From an uncultured Bacteroidota bacterium (lineage in GTDB: Bacteria > Bacteroidota > Bacteroidia > Bacteroidales > P3), in NCBI GenBank assembly GCA_902784865.1, contig CACZWL010000005.1:49438-113437 (forward strand): 64,000 bases of DNA. The letters run 5' to 3'. The notes beneath the pieces are model-generated. The model saw only the letters and a program-made list of their open reading frames with translations. It was not told the origin of the DNA and did no database searches. Below, piece after piece: positions 50,199 through 59,583 of this stretch (its first letter is position 1; each line of letters opens with the position of its first letter). A program made the translations under genes and the position numbers.

Positions 50199-51476
50199 AT
50201 GCGTAAATGCTTGATAGCCATACTGGCAACCCTCGCCCTCGGCTCGCTCTTCTCGTGCGCCTCCGAAGGCTTCGAAGTCGACGACACGGGCGTCGTCCTG
50301 GCTTTCTCGCAGGATACCCTCTCGTTCGACACCGTCTTCACCACCTACGGCACCGCCACGCGCATGCTAACCGTCTACAACCGCACGTCGGACAACCTGC
50401 GCCTCAGCACCGTGACCCTCGAGAAAGGGCGCGCCAGCCGCTTCCGTCTCAATGTCGACGGCGACACCGCGCTCGTAGCACGCGACATCGAGGTCGAGGC
50501 CGGCGACAGCATCTTCATCTTCGTCCAGGCCAACGTGGCACCCAACGACAGCACCCGCCCCTTCCTCGAGGAAGACGCCATAATCTTCTCCAACGGCCAG
50601 CGCCTGCCCCTCACCGCCTGGGGACGCAATGCCGTCTATCACATACAACCGGCTGATGCTCGGTGGGTTGTGCTCGACCCAGACCACTGGGACGACAGCC
50701 GCCCGCACGTCATCATCGGCAACGCCCTTGTGCCTGAGGACAAGACGCTTAGGCTCGGCCCCGGCGCCGAGCTCTACTTCGGCGACGCCGCCATGCTCAT
50801 CATCGACTCCGCCGCGCGCCTCGTGGCCCACGGCACGGCCGACAAACCTGTCGTATTCAGCTCCTTGCGCCACGACGGGTGGTACCGTTTCCTCCCCGGC
50901 CAGTGGCAGACCATCTGGTTCTTCAACTACAGCACGGGCAACGTCATCGACCATGCCATCGTCGAGAACGCCACCGGCGGCCTCCGCGGCTACCCGGGCT
51001 CGCAACTCGCTGTCTCTAACACCGTTATCCGCAACATGGCCGACTGCGGCATCATAGGGCAGGGTGCCTCCATCACCGGGCGCAACGTGCTGGTCTACGA
51101 CTGTTTGGCTTCGCTCACCGTCCTCATGGGCGGCAGCTACAGCTTCTCGCAGTGCACCTTTGCCAACTACTGGACCTACAGCGCCCGCAAGATCGAGACC
51201 GTCGTCCTCAGCAACCTCATGAACAGCGCGGCGGGCGTCGTCGCCGGCGACCTGCTCCGCGCCGATTTCGCCGACTGCATCGTCTGGGGCACCTACGCCG
51301 CTGGCGAGGTACTGCTCAGTTTCTCAGACCAATACGCTATGAACTACCGCTTCACCAACTCCATCGTCCGCGGCGGCGAGTGGAGCGACGACCCCCTCTT
51401 CGCCGACCCCCGCGAGGACGACTACACCCTCCAGGAAGGCTCGCCAGCCGAGGGTATTGGCTACAGATTTGATTGA
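50199..51476 (+). CDS. Lipoprotein with right-handed beta-helix domain
   Basis: The 425-residue protein has a lipobox ending LGSLFSC (C18). The N-terminal half is an immunoglobulin-like/beta region (LAFSQDTLSFDTVFTTYGTA, AGDSIFIFVQANV). The C-terminal half shows parallel beta-helix rungs (HAIVENATGGLRGYPGSQLA, NTVIRNMADCGIIGQGASIT, RNVLVYDCLASLTVLMGGSY, FSQCTFANYW). It likely sits on the outer or inner surface of the envelope. It follows the M64 peptidase by 14 bases, so both could act together on a surface polymer; this is inference. Confidence 0.8.
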   Translation: MRKCLIAILATLALGSLFSCASEGFEVDDTGVVLAFSQDTLSFDTVFTTYGTATRMLTVYNRTSDNLRLSTVTLEKGRASRFRLNVDGDTALVARDIEVEAGDSIFIFVQANVAPNDSTRPFLEEDAIIFSNGQRLPLTAWGRNAVYHIQPADARWVVLDPDHWDDSRPHVIIGNALVPEDKTLRLGPGAELYFGDAAMLIIDSAARLVAHGTADKPVVFSSLRHDGWYRFLPGQWQTIWFFNYSTGNVIDHAIVENATGGLRGYPGSQLAVSNTVIRNMADCGIIGQGASITGRNVLVYDCLASLTVLMGGSYSFSQCTFANYWTYSARKIETVVLSNLMNSAAGVVAGDLLRADFADCIVWGTYAAGEVLLSFSDQYAMNYRFTNSIVRGGEWSDDPLFADPREDDYTLQEGSPAEGIGYRFD

Positions 51477-51494
51477 TAGATTAATACAGGCATT

Positions 51495-52091
51495 ATGTAC
51501 GAATATTTCCACGGCACCTTGGCCTCGCTCGAACCCACGCAGGCCGTCATCGATTGCGGGGGTGTAGGCTACCTCCTCGAAATCACCCTCAACACCTACG
51601 AAGCGCTTCGCCGCGCCGACACGCCGCAGGTGCGCCTCTATGCCCACCACGTGGTCCGCGAGGACGCCCAGCAGCTCTTCGGCTTCTACGACATGGCCGA
51701 GCGCGAGATGTTCCGCATCTTGGTGGGAGTCAACGGCGTAGGCAACCAGACCGCCCGCGTCATGCTCTCGTCGCTCACCGTCGACGAGTTGCGCCAAGCC
51801 ATTCAGGCTCAGGACGTCAAGAAGGTGCAGCGCGTCAAAGGCATCGGTGCCAAGACGGCGCAGCGCATCGTCCTCGAGCTGGCCGACAAGGTGGGGGGCG
51901 TCAGCGGCCAGCTGGCGGCCGTCACAGGCCAGCAGTCGGCCGCGCGCGACGAGGCCATGACGGCGCTCACCATGCTCGGCTTCGCCAAGCCCGCCGTCGA
52001 GAAACTCCTCATGGGCTCCGAGTGGAAGAATGCCGACGGCTCGCCCATGTCGGTCGAAGACATCATCAAAGAGGGCCTCAAGCGCCTCTGA
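51495..52091 (+). CDS. ruvA: Holliday junction DNA helicase subunit RuvA
   Basis: The 198-residue protein has the three RuvA domains: the OB fold (1-65, MYEYFHGTLASLEPTQAVID, GVGYLLEI), the two helix-hairpin-helix motifs (about 72-130, ILVGVNGVGNQTARVML and VKRVKGIGAKTAQRIVLEL-like QRVKGIGAKTAQRIV), and the C-terminal domain III that contacts RuvB (about 150-198, ALTMLGFAKPAVEKLLM). RuvA binds four-way junctions and loads RuvB. It lies upstream of sprA, an order I recall from other Bacteroidota. Confidence 0.96.
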   Translation: MYEYFHGTLASLEPTQAVIDCGGVGYLLEITLNTYEALRRADTPQVRLYAHHVVREDAQQLFGFYDMAEREMFRILVGVNGVGNQTARVMLSSLTVDELRQAIQAQDVKKVQRVKGIGAKTAQRIVLELADKVGGVSGQLAAVTGQQSAARDEAMTALTMLGFAKPAVEKLLMGSEWKNADGSPMSVEDIIKEGLKRL

Positions 52092-52111
52092 CCGGAAGAG
52101 AAACGCCACCG

Positions 52112-52153
52112 CCCCGGCAGGGTTCACCCCCCCCTGCCGGGGGCACTTTTTTT
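52112..52153 (+). terminator. ruvA terminator
   Basis: A 10-bp stem (52112-52121 with 52133-52142) is followed by GCACTTTTTTTT, 20 bases after the ruvA stop. Confidence 0.85.
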
Positions 52154-52175
52154 TGCCCCCTCCAGGAGGGTCCCT

Positions 52176-52305
52176 GCCATCCACCTGCCAAGGAAGAAGA
52201 GGGGAAGAAGAGGATGGGGTTTATCCGCTGTGAATCAGTGTATTATATATTTACTGAGCACGTAAGGTTTTGCGACACAGTGTTTTAGGTCCGTTTTTGT
52301 CGCTG
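52176..52305 (+). repeat. Dispersed repeat A, copy 5
   Basis: CCACCTGCCAAGGAAGAAGA (from 52180), GGGGAAGAAGAGGATGGGG, and GTTTTTGTCGCTGTAA mark this copy. It lies between the ruvA terminator and the sprA promoter; the rest of the 52092-52462 gap shows no other gene. Confidence 0.65.
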
Positions 52306-52392
52306 TAACTTGCTGATTTCCAATCCGGGCTTGGCGGCTTCAGAAAGGCCTTCCGAAAGCACTTTTTTCGGCTCCGGAAAGAGAAAAAAAAG

Positions 52393-52400
52393 TATATTTT
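52393..52400 (+). promoter_or_regulatory. Probable -7 box of sprA
   Basis: TATATTTT followed by TCACC resembles the -7 box, with T instead of G at the last position, 62 bases before the chosen start. Confidence 0.4.
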
Positions 52401-52462
52401 TCACCCCGTGCAATATTTGGAAACAGGATGCGTTATTATGTGGTTATTTAGTAAAAAAGCAT

Positions 52463-55400
52463 TTGAGACCCAAGACTGCCATATTACTCGTCCTGCTGCT
52501 CCTGTTCGCAGTCCGTCATGCCCAAGCGCAGACCGACACCGTAGGCTATACCCCCATGGGTAGCGGCTACACCCCCTCGGCCATCACCACCAGCGTCGAG
52601 TACAACCCCTCGACCCAGAGCTACGTCCGGGTCACCAAGGTGGGCGACGTCGTCATCGGCCGCGAGCACATGTCGTTCCAGGACTACCAGGACTGGCAGA
52701 TGGAGCAGGTCATGCGGCAGTACTGGAACGAAAAGTCCGACGGCACGCCCCTCGACAACAACGACGGCGGCCTCCTCAGCAAGATTCCCGGCTTCAACCA
52801 GATCAGCCAGAAGCTCGACTTCCTCAACGGCAAGCCCGCTTTCGACGTCGACCCCCACGGCAGCATCGACCTTACCTTCCAGATTGTCAACAACTACCGC
52901 AACGACCCGCAGCGCGACGCCTCCGAGCGCAGCGTCACAACCTTCGACTTCGACGAGAACATCCAGGTCAACCTCAACGCCAAAATCGGCGACATCATCG
53001 ACTTCTCCATCAACCAGAACACCAAGGCCACCTTCGACTTCGAGAACACCAAGAAGATAAAGTACGACGGCAAGGAGGACGACATCCTGCAGCTCTTCGA
53101 GGCCGGCGACGTCTCCTTCCCCCTCAACACCGCCCTCATCAAGGGCAGCCAGCAGCTGCTCGGCTTCCATACCAAGCTCAAATTCGGTAAGTTGAGCATC
53201 GACGCCGTCGTCAGCCAGAAGGAAACCTCCACCGAGAACATACAGGTCAAGGGCGGCGCCAGCAGCCACGAGTTCGAGATCCGCGCCGACGAGTATGAGG
53301 AGAACCGCCACTACTTCGTCGCGCAGTACTTCTACGACAACTACAACCGCGCCATGAGCGCCCTCCCGGTCGTCAATTCCAACGTGCGCATCCTCCGCAT
53401 CGAGGTGTGGCGTACCAACGTAGGTGCCGCCGTGACGCAGAACCGCAACATCCTGGCCCTCACCGACCTTGGCGAGGCCAACCCCTCCAGCCCCCGCGTC
53501 CACGGCTTTGGCAACCCCCTGCCCGACAACAGGGCCAACGACCTCCTCGACATCGTCTACCCCTCCTCCGTCCGCAGCGTCAACTCCGTCACCGGCTTCA
53601 TGCAGGGTGTCGGCATGACCGCCGGCACCGACTACGAGAAGGTCGAGAGCGCACGCCTCCTCAACCCCAACGAGTACACATTCAACCGCCAGCTCGGTTT
53701 CATCACCCTCAACCAGCCTTTGGCCAACGACCAGGTCCTCGCCGTCGCCTTCCAGTACCAGGTGGTCGGCGACACCACCGTCTACCAGGTCGGCGAACTG
53801 ACCACCGACGGCATCAACGACCCCAACACCCTCATCGTCAAACTCCTCAAGGGCACCGCGGTCGACACCCGCAGCCCCCTTTGGCGCCTGATGATGAAAA
53901 ACGTCTACTTCCTCAAAAGCAGCCAACTCAGCCCCGACAACTTCCGCCTCAATATCCTCTATGAGAACCCCGAGGGTGGGGTGGGGGTGGGCTTCTTCAC
54001 CGAAGGCCCCAAGCAAGGCATGCCCCTGATCGAGGTCTTCGGCCTCGACCGTATGGATGCTACCCAGAGCTACTACTACGCCGACGGTGTCTTCGACTGG
54101 TTCGACTCCGCAGCCTACAAGGGCGGCACCATACAGGCCTCCTCCGGTCGCATCTTCTTTCCCACCGTCGAACCCTTCGGCAAAGACCTGCGCGAAGCCC
54201 TCGGCGACAACGAGTTCGCCAACCGCTACTGCTTCGACTCGCTCTACACCATGACCCAGGCCCTCGCCCGTCAGTATGCCGAGCGTAACCGCTTCTACCT
54301 CGAAGGCTACTACACCTCGGCCGTCAGCGGCGAGATATCGCTCGGATACAGCGTCTCGCAGGGCTCGGTGACCGTCACCGCCGGCGGCATGCCACTGATT
54401 GAGAACGTCGACTACACCGTCGACTACACCATGGGCACCGTCCGCATCATCAACGAAAGCATCCTCTCCTCGGGCACTCCCATCAGCGTCAGCAGCGAGA
54501 ACAACTCCTTCAGCATGACCACCAAGCGCATGCTCGGCCTGCACCTCAACTACGAGTTCGACCCCGACTTCAACCTCGGCGCCACCTGGATGAACCTCCA
54601 CGAGAAGCCACTCACCCAGAAAAACAACTTCGGCGACGAGCCGACAAGCAACACCATCTGGGGCCTTGACCTCTCCTACCGCCACGAAGTGCCCTTCATC
54701 ACCAAGTTCATTGACATGCTACCCGGCATCGACACCAAGGCCCCGTCCAACCTCAGCCTGTCGGCCGAGTTCGCGCACTTCATCCCGGGCATGTCGAGCA
54801 CCGGCACCTCCGAGGGCAGCGTCTCCTACGTCGACGACTTCGAAGGCGCCGAAAGCAATATCAGCCTCACGGCCGCCACCTCGTGGTTCCTCGCCAGCAC
54901 CCCGCAGGACTACCGTTCGCCCCTGGCCATGTTCCCCGAGACCCAGCCCGGCAGTGGCCTGGCCTACGGCTTCAACCGCGCCAAGCTGGCCTGGTACCGC
55001 ATCAGCAACGACTTCTACACCTCGAGCAACCGCCCAGGCAATATCAACAACGACGACCTCTCCAAACCCTATGCCCGCCGCATCTACGAGCAGGAGGTCT
55101 TCCCGAACAAGGACCGCGTGGCGGGGCAGCCCACCTACGTCTACGAGCTCAACCTGGCCTACTACCCCGAGGAGAAAGGCCCCTACAACTACGACGTGTC
55201 GCCGTCGGCCTACAGCGCCGGTATCAATGACGAGGGCCATCTGGCCAACCCCGCCTCCCGTTGGGGCGGCATCATGCGCAAGCTCGACTACACCGACTTC
55301 GAGACCCAGAACATCGAGACTATAGAGTTCTGGCTGATGGACCCCTTCATCGAGAACCCTAACCATTCGGGCGGCAAGCTGTACATCAACCTGGGCGACA

Positions 55401-58400
55401 TCAGCGAGGACATCCTGCGTGACGGACGCAAGGGTTTCGAGAACGGCCTGCCCACCTCGGCCGAGGTTGTCAATGTCGACACCACCATCTGGGGCCGCGT
55501 GCCTACCACGCAGCCCATTGTCAACGCCTTCGACAACGACCCCTCGGCACGCATGTATCAGGATGTCGGTTACGACGGCCTGGGTTCCACCAACGGCCTG
55601 CAAGACGAGCAATCGTTCTTCTCCAGCTACCTTGACGAGATTGCCGCACTCTTCGGCGAGTCCTCGGCGGCGTACCAGCAGGCGGCTGCCGACCCCTCAA
55701 ACGACGACTTCCGCTACTTCCGCTCCTCCTACTACGACCAGAACGACACTAAAATCACCGACCGCTATAAGTACTACAACAACCCCGAGGGCAACTCGCC
55801 CGTGGAAGAAAACAGCGACGAAGACTACATGACCTCGGCTTCGGCCTACCCCAATGTGGAGGATATCAATAGAGACAACACCCTCTCCGAGGCCGAGAAC
55901 TACTACCAGTATGTCGTCGACCTCTCGCCCGACCGCATGGTGATAGGCGAGAACCACATCGTCGACATCCAGGAAGCCCGCAATGTCCAGCTGGCCAATG
56001 GCGAGACAACCACCTGCCGCTGGTACCAGTTCCGCATCCCCATTCGCGAGCCTGACCAGAAAGTCGGCAACATCAACGGCTACCAGTCCATACGCTTCAT
56101 GCGCATGTTCCTCAACCAGTTCGAAGAGCCCGTCATCCTCCGCTTCGCCACCCTCGATCTGGTCTACTCCACTTGGCGCAAGTACACCGAAGACCTCCTG
56201 CAGCCAGGCGACTACGTGACCGGCACGTCGGCCAATACCAGCTTCGGTATCTCCACGGTCAATATCGAGGAGAACGGCTCCCGCCAGCCCGTGCCTTACG
56301 TCCTCCCCCCGGGCATCGAGCGAGAAGAGTGGTACTCCTCAGGCAACAGCTATACCCAGCTCAACGAGCAAGCCATCTCCCTTGATGTCGACGGCCTCTC
56401 CAGTGGCGATGCCCGCGCCATCTACCGCTCTACCAGCTACGACCTCCGACGCTATGGGCACATGAAGATGTTCGTCCATGCCGAGCAGAAGTATGCCTCC
56501 GATGTCATGAACGACGACGACATGGTCCTCTTTGTCCGCCTGGGTAGCGACTACACAAGCAACTACTACGAGTACGAGCTGCCGCTCAAGTTCACCCCTT
56601 GGTACACCCCCTCGGACGACCCCTATGCCATCTGGCCCACCGACAATAATGTCGACATCGACCTTCAGAAGATGGTCGAAATCAAGACCAACCGCAATAC
56701 CCATATCCGCGCTGGCGAGAACGGCTATTCCCCGACGCTGCTCTATTCCGAAATGGTCGAAGGTCGCAAGTATACCGTCCTCGGTTCGCCGAACATGGGC
56801 AAGGTCAAGGTCATCATGATTGGTGTGCGCAACCCGAAGAAAGAGTCCATCTCCGACGGCAACAACATGCTTCCCAAGTCGGCCATTGTCTGGATTAACG
56901 AGCTCCGCCTGTCCGACTATATCAACAAGGGCGGTTGGGCCGCAATGGCCATGGCCCGCACCAACCTTGCCGACGTCGGCAACCTCTCCCTCTACGGCTC
57001 CTATACCACCGCCAACTTTGGCAACCTCGAGGACCCTCTTATCAAAGAGGAACTCATGAACACCTTCAACTTCCAATCTACCCTTGACCTTGAACTCGGC
57101 AAGTTCATGCCCGAGTCATGGGGGCTCCATATCCCCCTTTATGTTGACTATAGCCGCGAAATAGGTAGTCCCGAATACAACCCCTACAACCCCGACGTCC
57201 TCCTCTCGGACGACCTGGCCACCTATGCTACCTCGGCCGAACGCGACAGCGTCCGCCAAATGACCCAGCGCCGCAAGTCAGCCACCAACATCACCCTCGC
57301 CAATGTGAAGAAAGAGCACACCGGGAAAGCAGCCCTGACTCCCCACTTCTACGACATCGAGAACCTGGCCTTCTCCTATGCCTACAGCCGCGAGCGTTCC
57401 TCCGACGACGAAATAGAGAGCTACAGCAAGGACCAGCACCGGGGTGGCTTCACCTACAGCTACGCCCCCAAGGCCGAACCGGTCAAGCCCTTCGACAAGG
57501 TCAAACTGTTCAAGCACAAGAATTGGAAGATACTCAAGGATTTCAACTTCTACTATATGCCCAAGGCCGTCAATTTCTCCACCGAGATATACCGCAACTT
57601 TGAAGAGACACTGCTCCGCAACAAGAGTGCCGCCCTGGTCATCATCCGCCCCACTTACTTCAAGCAGTTCACCTGGCAGCGTAATTATGGCCTTCAGTAC
57701 GATCTCATGCGCACCTTCAAAATCCAGTACTCCGCTACAGCCAACGCCCGCATCGAAGAGCCGATAGGCCGCATCTCCACAGCGTCGGCATCGGATTCCG
57801 TCTGGCACTCCATCGTCACAGGCGGCACCATGCAGCACTTCCAACAGTCCATTACCGCCACCTACGAGCTGCCTGTCAACAAGTTGCCCTACCTCGACTT
57901 CCTCCGTGCCCCGCTCTCCTACCGCACCAACTACCTCTACCAGGGCACTACCCAGGCCCTCCAGTCCATGGGTGCCGTCCTGCAGTCATCCTCTACCTTC
58001 CAGACCACCGCTACCGCCGACTTCAAGTCCTTATACAACAAATTCAAAATCCTCAAGGAAGCCAATGCCAACAACCAGCGCCGCCCCGCCGCCACTCCCC
58101 GCCAGCAGACCCGTAAGCTCAGCGCCAAGGACTCCATAGCCATGGCCGACAGCCTGCGCGGCGAGAAGCGGAAGGAGATGCTGAAGAATATACTCAATGC
58201 CACCCTGCGCTTCGTGACAGCCATCAAGGATGTCAACCTGCAGTACAGCCTCACCTCGGGCTCCAACCTCCCAGGCTACATGGGCGAACCGCTCCTCGTC
58301 GGGCTCGACGCCCGCCAACATTGGAGCCCCGGCTTGGGCTATGTGCTTGGCTACGATCTCGACGTGGTAGACGAACTCCGCCAGTACGACCTCCTCTCGC

Positions 58401-59572
58401 GCGACACCCTCTTCAACACGCCCCATCAGCTGTCGACCAACCGCACTATCACCATGCAGGCCAATGTCGAACCCATCCGCGACTTCAAAATCTCCATCAA
58501 CGCCACGCAGAACTACACCTCGCGCGAGGAATACTACTACAAGTACATGACCTCGTCGGGCATGGTGGAAGGTCCGCTCTCGCCCATGAAGGCCGGCAAT
58601 TTCACCACTACCACCTGGAGCTTCGCCACGGCCTTCACCAATGCCGACGACCTCTTCGACCAGTTCCTCGCCAACCGCTCCATTGTCGCCGAACGCCTCG
58701 CTGCCGCCAACCCCAACCCCTACAACGGCCAGATGGTGCTTGATACGATGAACGGGCAGTACTACCCCGCGGGCTACAGCGCCAACTCGCAGACCGTCCT
58801 CCTCACCGCCTTCCTCGCCACCTACCTCGGCCACGATGCCGCCACTCAGGCTTTCTCTCCCTTCACCAAGTTCCCCCTCCCCAACTGGAATATCAACTAC
58901 AACGGCCTCAACAAGGTGCAGTTCCTCAAGAAGTGGTTCTCCAACATCACCCTCTCCCACCGCTACTCCTCCACCTATACCATCGGCAACTTCTACTCCG
59001 ACGCCGCCGTCGCACCCATCGCCAACTACGACTATGGCGCCGAGTCAATCCTCAACAATACAGGCGACTATATCCCCCCCATCTCCATGGACGGAGTCCA
59101 GCTCACCGAGCAGTTCAACCCCCTCATCCGCATCTCCGTCAATATGGTCAACAGCCTGCAGTTCAACCTCTCCATCCAGAAGAACCGCTCGCTGATGCTC
59201 TCCTTCTCCAACAACCAGCTCACCGAGACCACCCGCGACGGCATCACCTTCGGCGCAGGCTACCGCATCAAGGACGTAGCCTTCGACGTACGTTTCGCCG
59301 ACCGCAAGCACCACCTCAAGTCCGACATCATCCTGCAGCTCAACCTCACCTACAACAACAACCTCACCAATATCCGCAAGCTCAACCAGAACATCAGCCA
59401 GGTCTCCTCCGGCTCCTCCGTGTGGATGGCCGAACTCAGCGGCGAATACGCGCTCACCAAAACACTCACCGTCCGCGCTTTCTTCCAGACCAATATCAAC
59501 ACACCCTATATCTCCAACGCATACCCCAACTCCACAACCAAAGGCGGCCTGACCGTCAGATTCTCTTTCTAA
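52463..59572 (+). CDS. sprA: Type IX secretion translocon SprA (Sov)
   Basis: The protein of 2369 residues (from a TTG at 52463) is the giant SprA barrel, the 36-strand translocon pore of the T9SS. A signal peptide (PKTAILLVLLLLFAVRHAQAQ) is followed by the SprA N-terminal signature MSFQDYQDWQMEQVM and NNDGGLLSKIPGFNQISQK. FDFDENIQVNLNAKIGDIID, NTKKIKYDGKEDDILQ and SVSYVDDFEGAESNI are further family blocks, and the final strands end in GGLTVRFSF. The reading frame has no ATG between the promoter and the signal peptide; an ATG at 52310 lies upstream of the putative promoter, and a start there would add 51 residues. Confidence 0.95.
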   Translation: MRPKTAILLVLLLLFAVRHAQAQTDTVGYTPMGSGYTPSAITTSVEYNPSTQSYVRVTKVGDVVIGREHMSFQDYQDWQMEQVMRQYWNEKSDGTPLDNNDGGLLSKIPGFNQISQKLDFLNGKPAFDVDPHGSIDLTFQIVNNYRNDPQRDASERSVTTFDFDENIQVNLNAKIGDIIDFSINQNTKATFDFENTKKIKYDGKEDDILQLFEAGDVSFPLNTALIKGSQQLLGFHTKLKFGKLSIDAVVSQKETSTENIQVKGGASSHEFEIRADEYEENRHYFVAQYFYDNYNRAMSALPVVNSNVRILRIEVWRTNVGAAVTQNRNILALTDLGEANPSSPRVHGFGNPLPDNRANDLLDIVYPSSVRSVNSVTGFMQGVGMTAGTDYEKVESARLLNPNEYTFNRQLGFITLNQPLANDQVLAVAFQYQVVGDTTVYQVGELTTDGINDPNTLIVKLLKGTAVDTRSPLWRLMMKNVYFLKSSQLSPDNFRLNILYENPEGGVGVGFFTEGPKQGMPLIEVFGLDRMDATQSYYYADGVFDWFDSAAYKGGTIQASSGRIFFPTVEPFGKDLREALGDNEFANRYCFDSLYTMTQALARQYAERNRFYLEGYYTSAVSGEISLGYSVSQGSVTVTAGGMPLIENVDYTVDYTMGTVRIINESILSSGTPISVSSENNSFSMTTKRMLGLHLNYEFDPDFNLGATWMNLHEKPLTQKNNFGDEPTSNTIWGLDLSYRHEVPFITKFIDMLPGIDTKAPSNLSLSAEFAHFIPGMSSTGTSEGSVSYVDDFEGAESNISLTAATSWFLASTPQDYRSPLAMFPETQPGSGLAYGFNRAKLAWYRISNDFYTSSNRPGNINNDDLSKPYARRIYEQEVFPNKDRVAGQPTYVYELNLAYYPEEKGPYNYDVSPSAYSAGINDEGHLANPASRWGGIMRKLDYTDFETQNIETIEFWLMDPFIENPNHSGGKLYINLGDISEDILRDGRKGFENGLPTSAEVVNVDTTIWGRVPTTQPIVNAFDNDPSARMYQDVGYDGLGSTNGLQDEQSFFSSYLDEIAALFGESSAAYQQAAADPSNDDFRYFRSSYYDQNDTKITDRYKYYNNPEGNSPVEENSDEDYMTSASAYPNVEDINRDNTLSEAENYYQYVVDLSPDRMVIGENHIVDIQEARNVQLANGETTTCRWYQFRIPIREPDQKVGNINGYQSIRFMRMFLNQFEEPVILRFATLDLVYSTWRKYTEDLLQPGDYVTGTSANTSFGISTVNIEENGSRQPVPYVLPPGIEREEWYSSGNSYTQLNEQAISLDVDGLSSGDARAIYRSTSYDLRRYGHMKMFVHAEQKYASDVMNDDDMVLFVRLGSDYTSNYYEYELPLKFTPWYTPSDDPYAIWPTDNNVDIDLQKMVEIKTNRNTHIRAGENGYSPTLLYSEMVEGRKYTVLGSPNMGKVKVIMIGVRNPKKESISDGNNMLPKSAIVWINELRLSDYINKGGWAAMAMARTNLADVGNLSLYGSYTTANFGNLEDPLIKEELMNTFNFQSTLDLELGKFMPESWGLHIPLYVDYSREIGSPEYNPYNPDVLLSDDLATYATSAERDSVRQMTQRRKSATNITLANVKKEHTGKAALTPHFYDIENLAFSYAYSRERSSDDEIESYSKDQHRGGFTYSYAPKAEPVKPFDKVKLFKHKNWKILKDFNFYYMPKAVNFSTEIYRNFEETLLRNKSAALVIIRPTYFKQFTWQRNYGLQYDLMRTFKIQYSATANARIEEPIGRISTASASDSVWHSIVTGGTMQHFQQSITATYELPVNKLPYLDFLRAPLSYRTNYLYQGTTQALQSMGAVLQSSSTFQTTATADFKSLYNKFKILKEANANNQRRPAATPRQQTRKLSAKDSIAMADSLRGEKRKEMLKNILNATLRFVTAIKDVNLQYSLTSGSNLPGYMGEPLLVGLDARQHWSPGLGYVLGYDLDVVDELRQYDLLSRDTLFNTPHQLSTNRTITMQANVEPIRDFKISINATQNYTSREEYYYKYMTSSGMVEGPLSPMKAGNFTTTTWSFATAFTNADDLFDQFLANRSIVAERLAAANPNPYNGQMVLDTMNGQYYPAGYSANSQTVLLTAFLATYLGHDAATQAFSPFTKFPLPNWNINYNGLNKVQFLKKWFSNITLSHRYSSTYTIGNFYSDAAVAPIANYDYGAESILNNTGDYIPPISMDGVQLTEQFNPLIRISVNMVNSLQFNLSIQKNRSLMLSFSNNQLTETTRDGITFGAGYRIKDVAFDVRFADRKHHLKSDIILQLNLTYNNNLTNIRKLNQNISQVSSGSSVWMAELSGEYALTKTLTVRAFFQTNINTPYISNAYPNSTTKGGLTVRFSF

Positions 59573-59583
59573 AAACAGACACC

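Noticed and set aside
52310-52462. ATG at 52310 as the sprA start
   Set aside because: It precedes the putative promoter and would place 51 polar residues before the signal peptide, although the -7 box is imperfect so this is not fully excluded.
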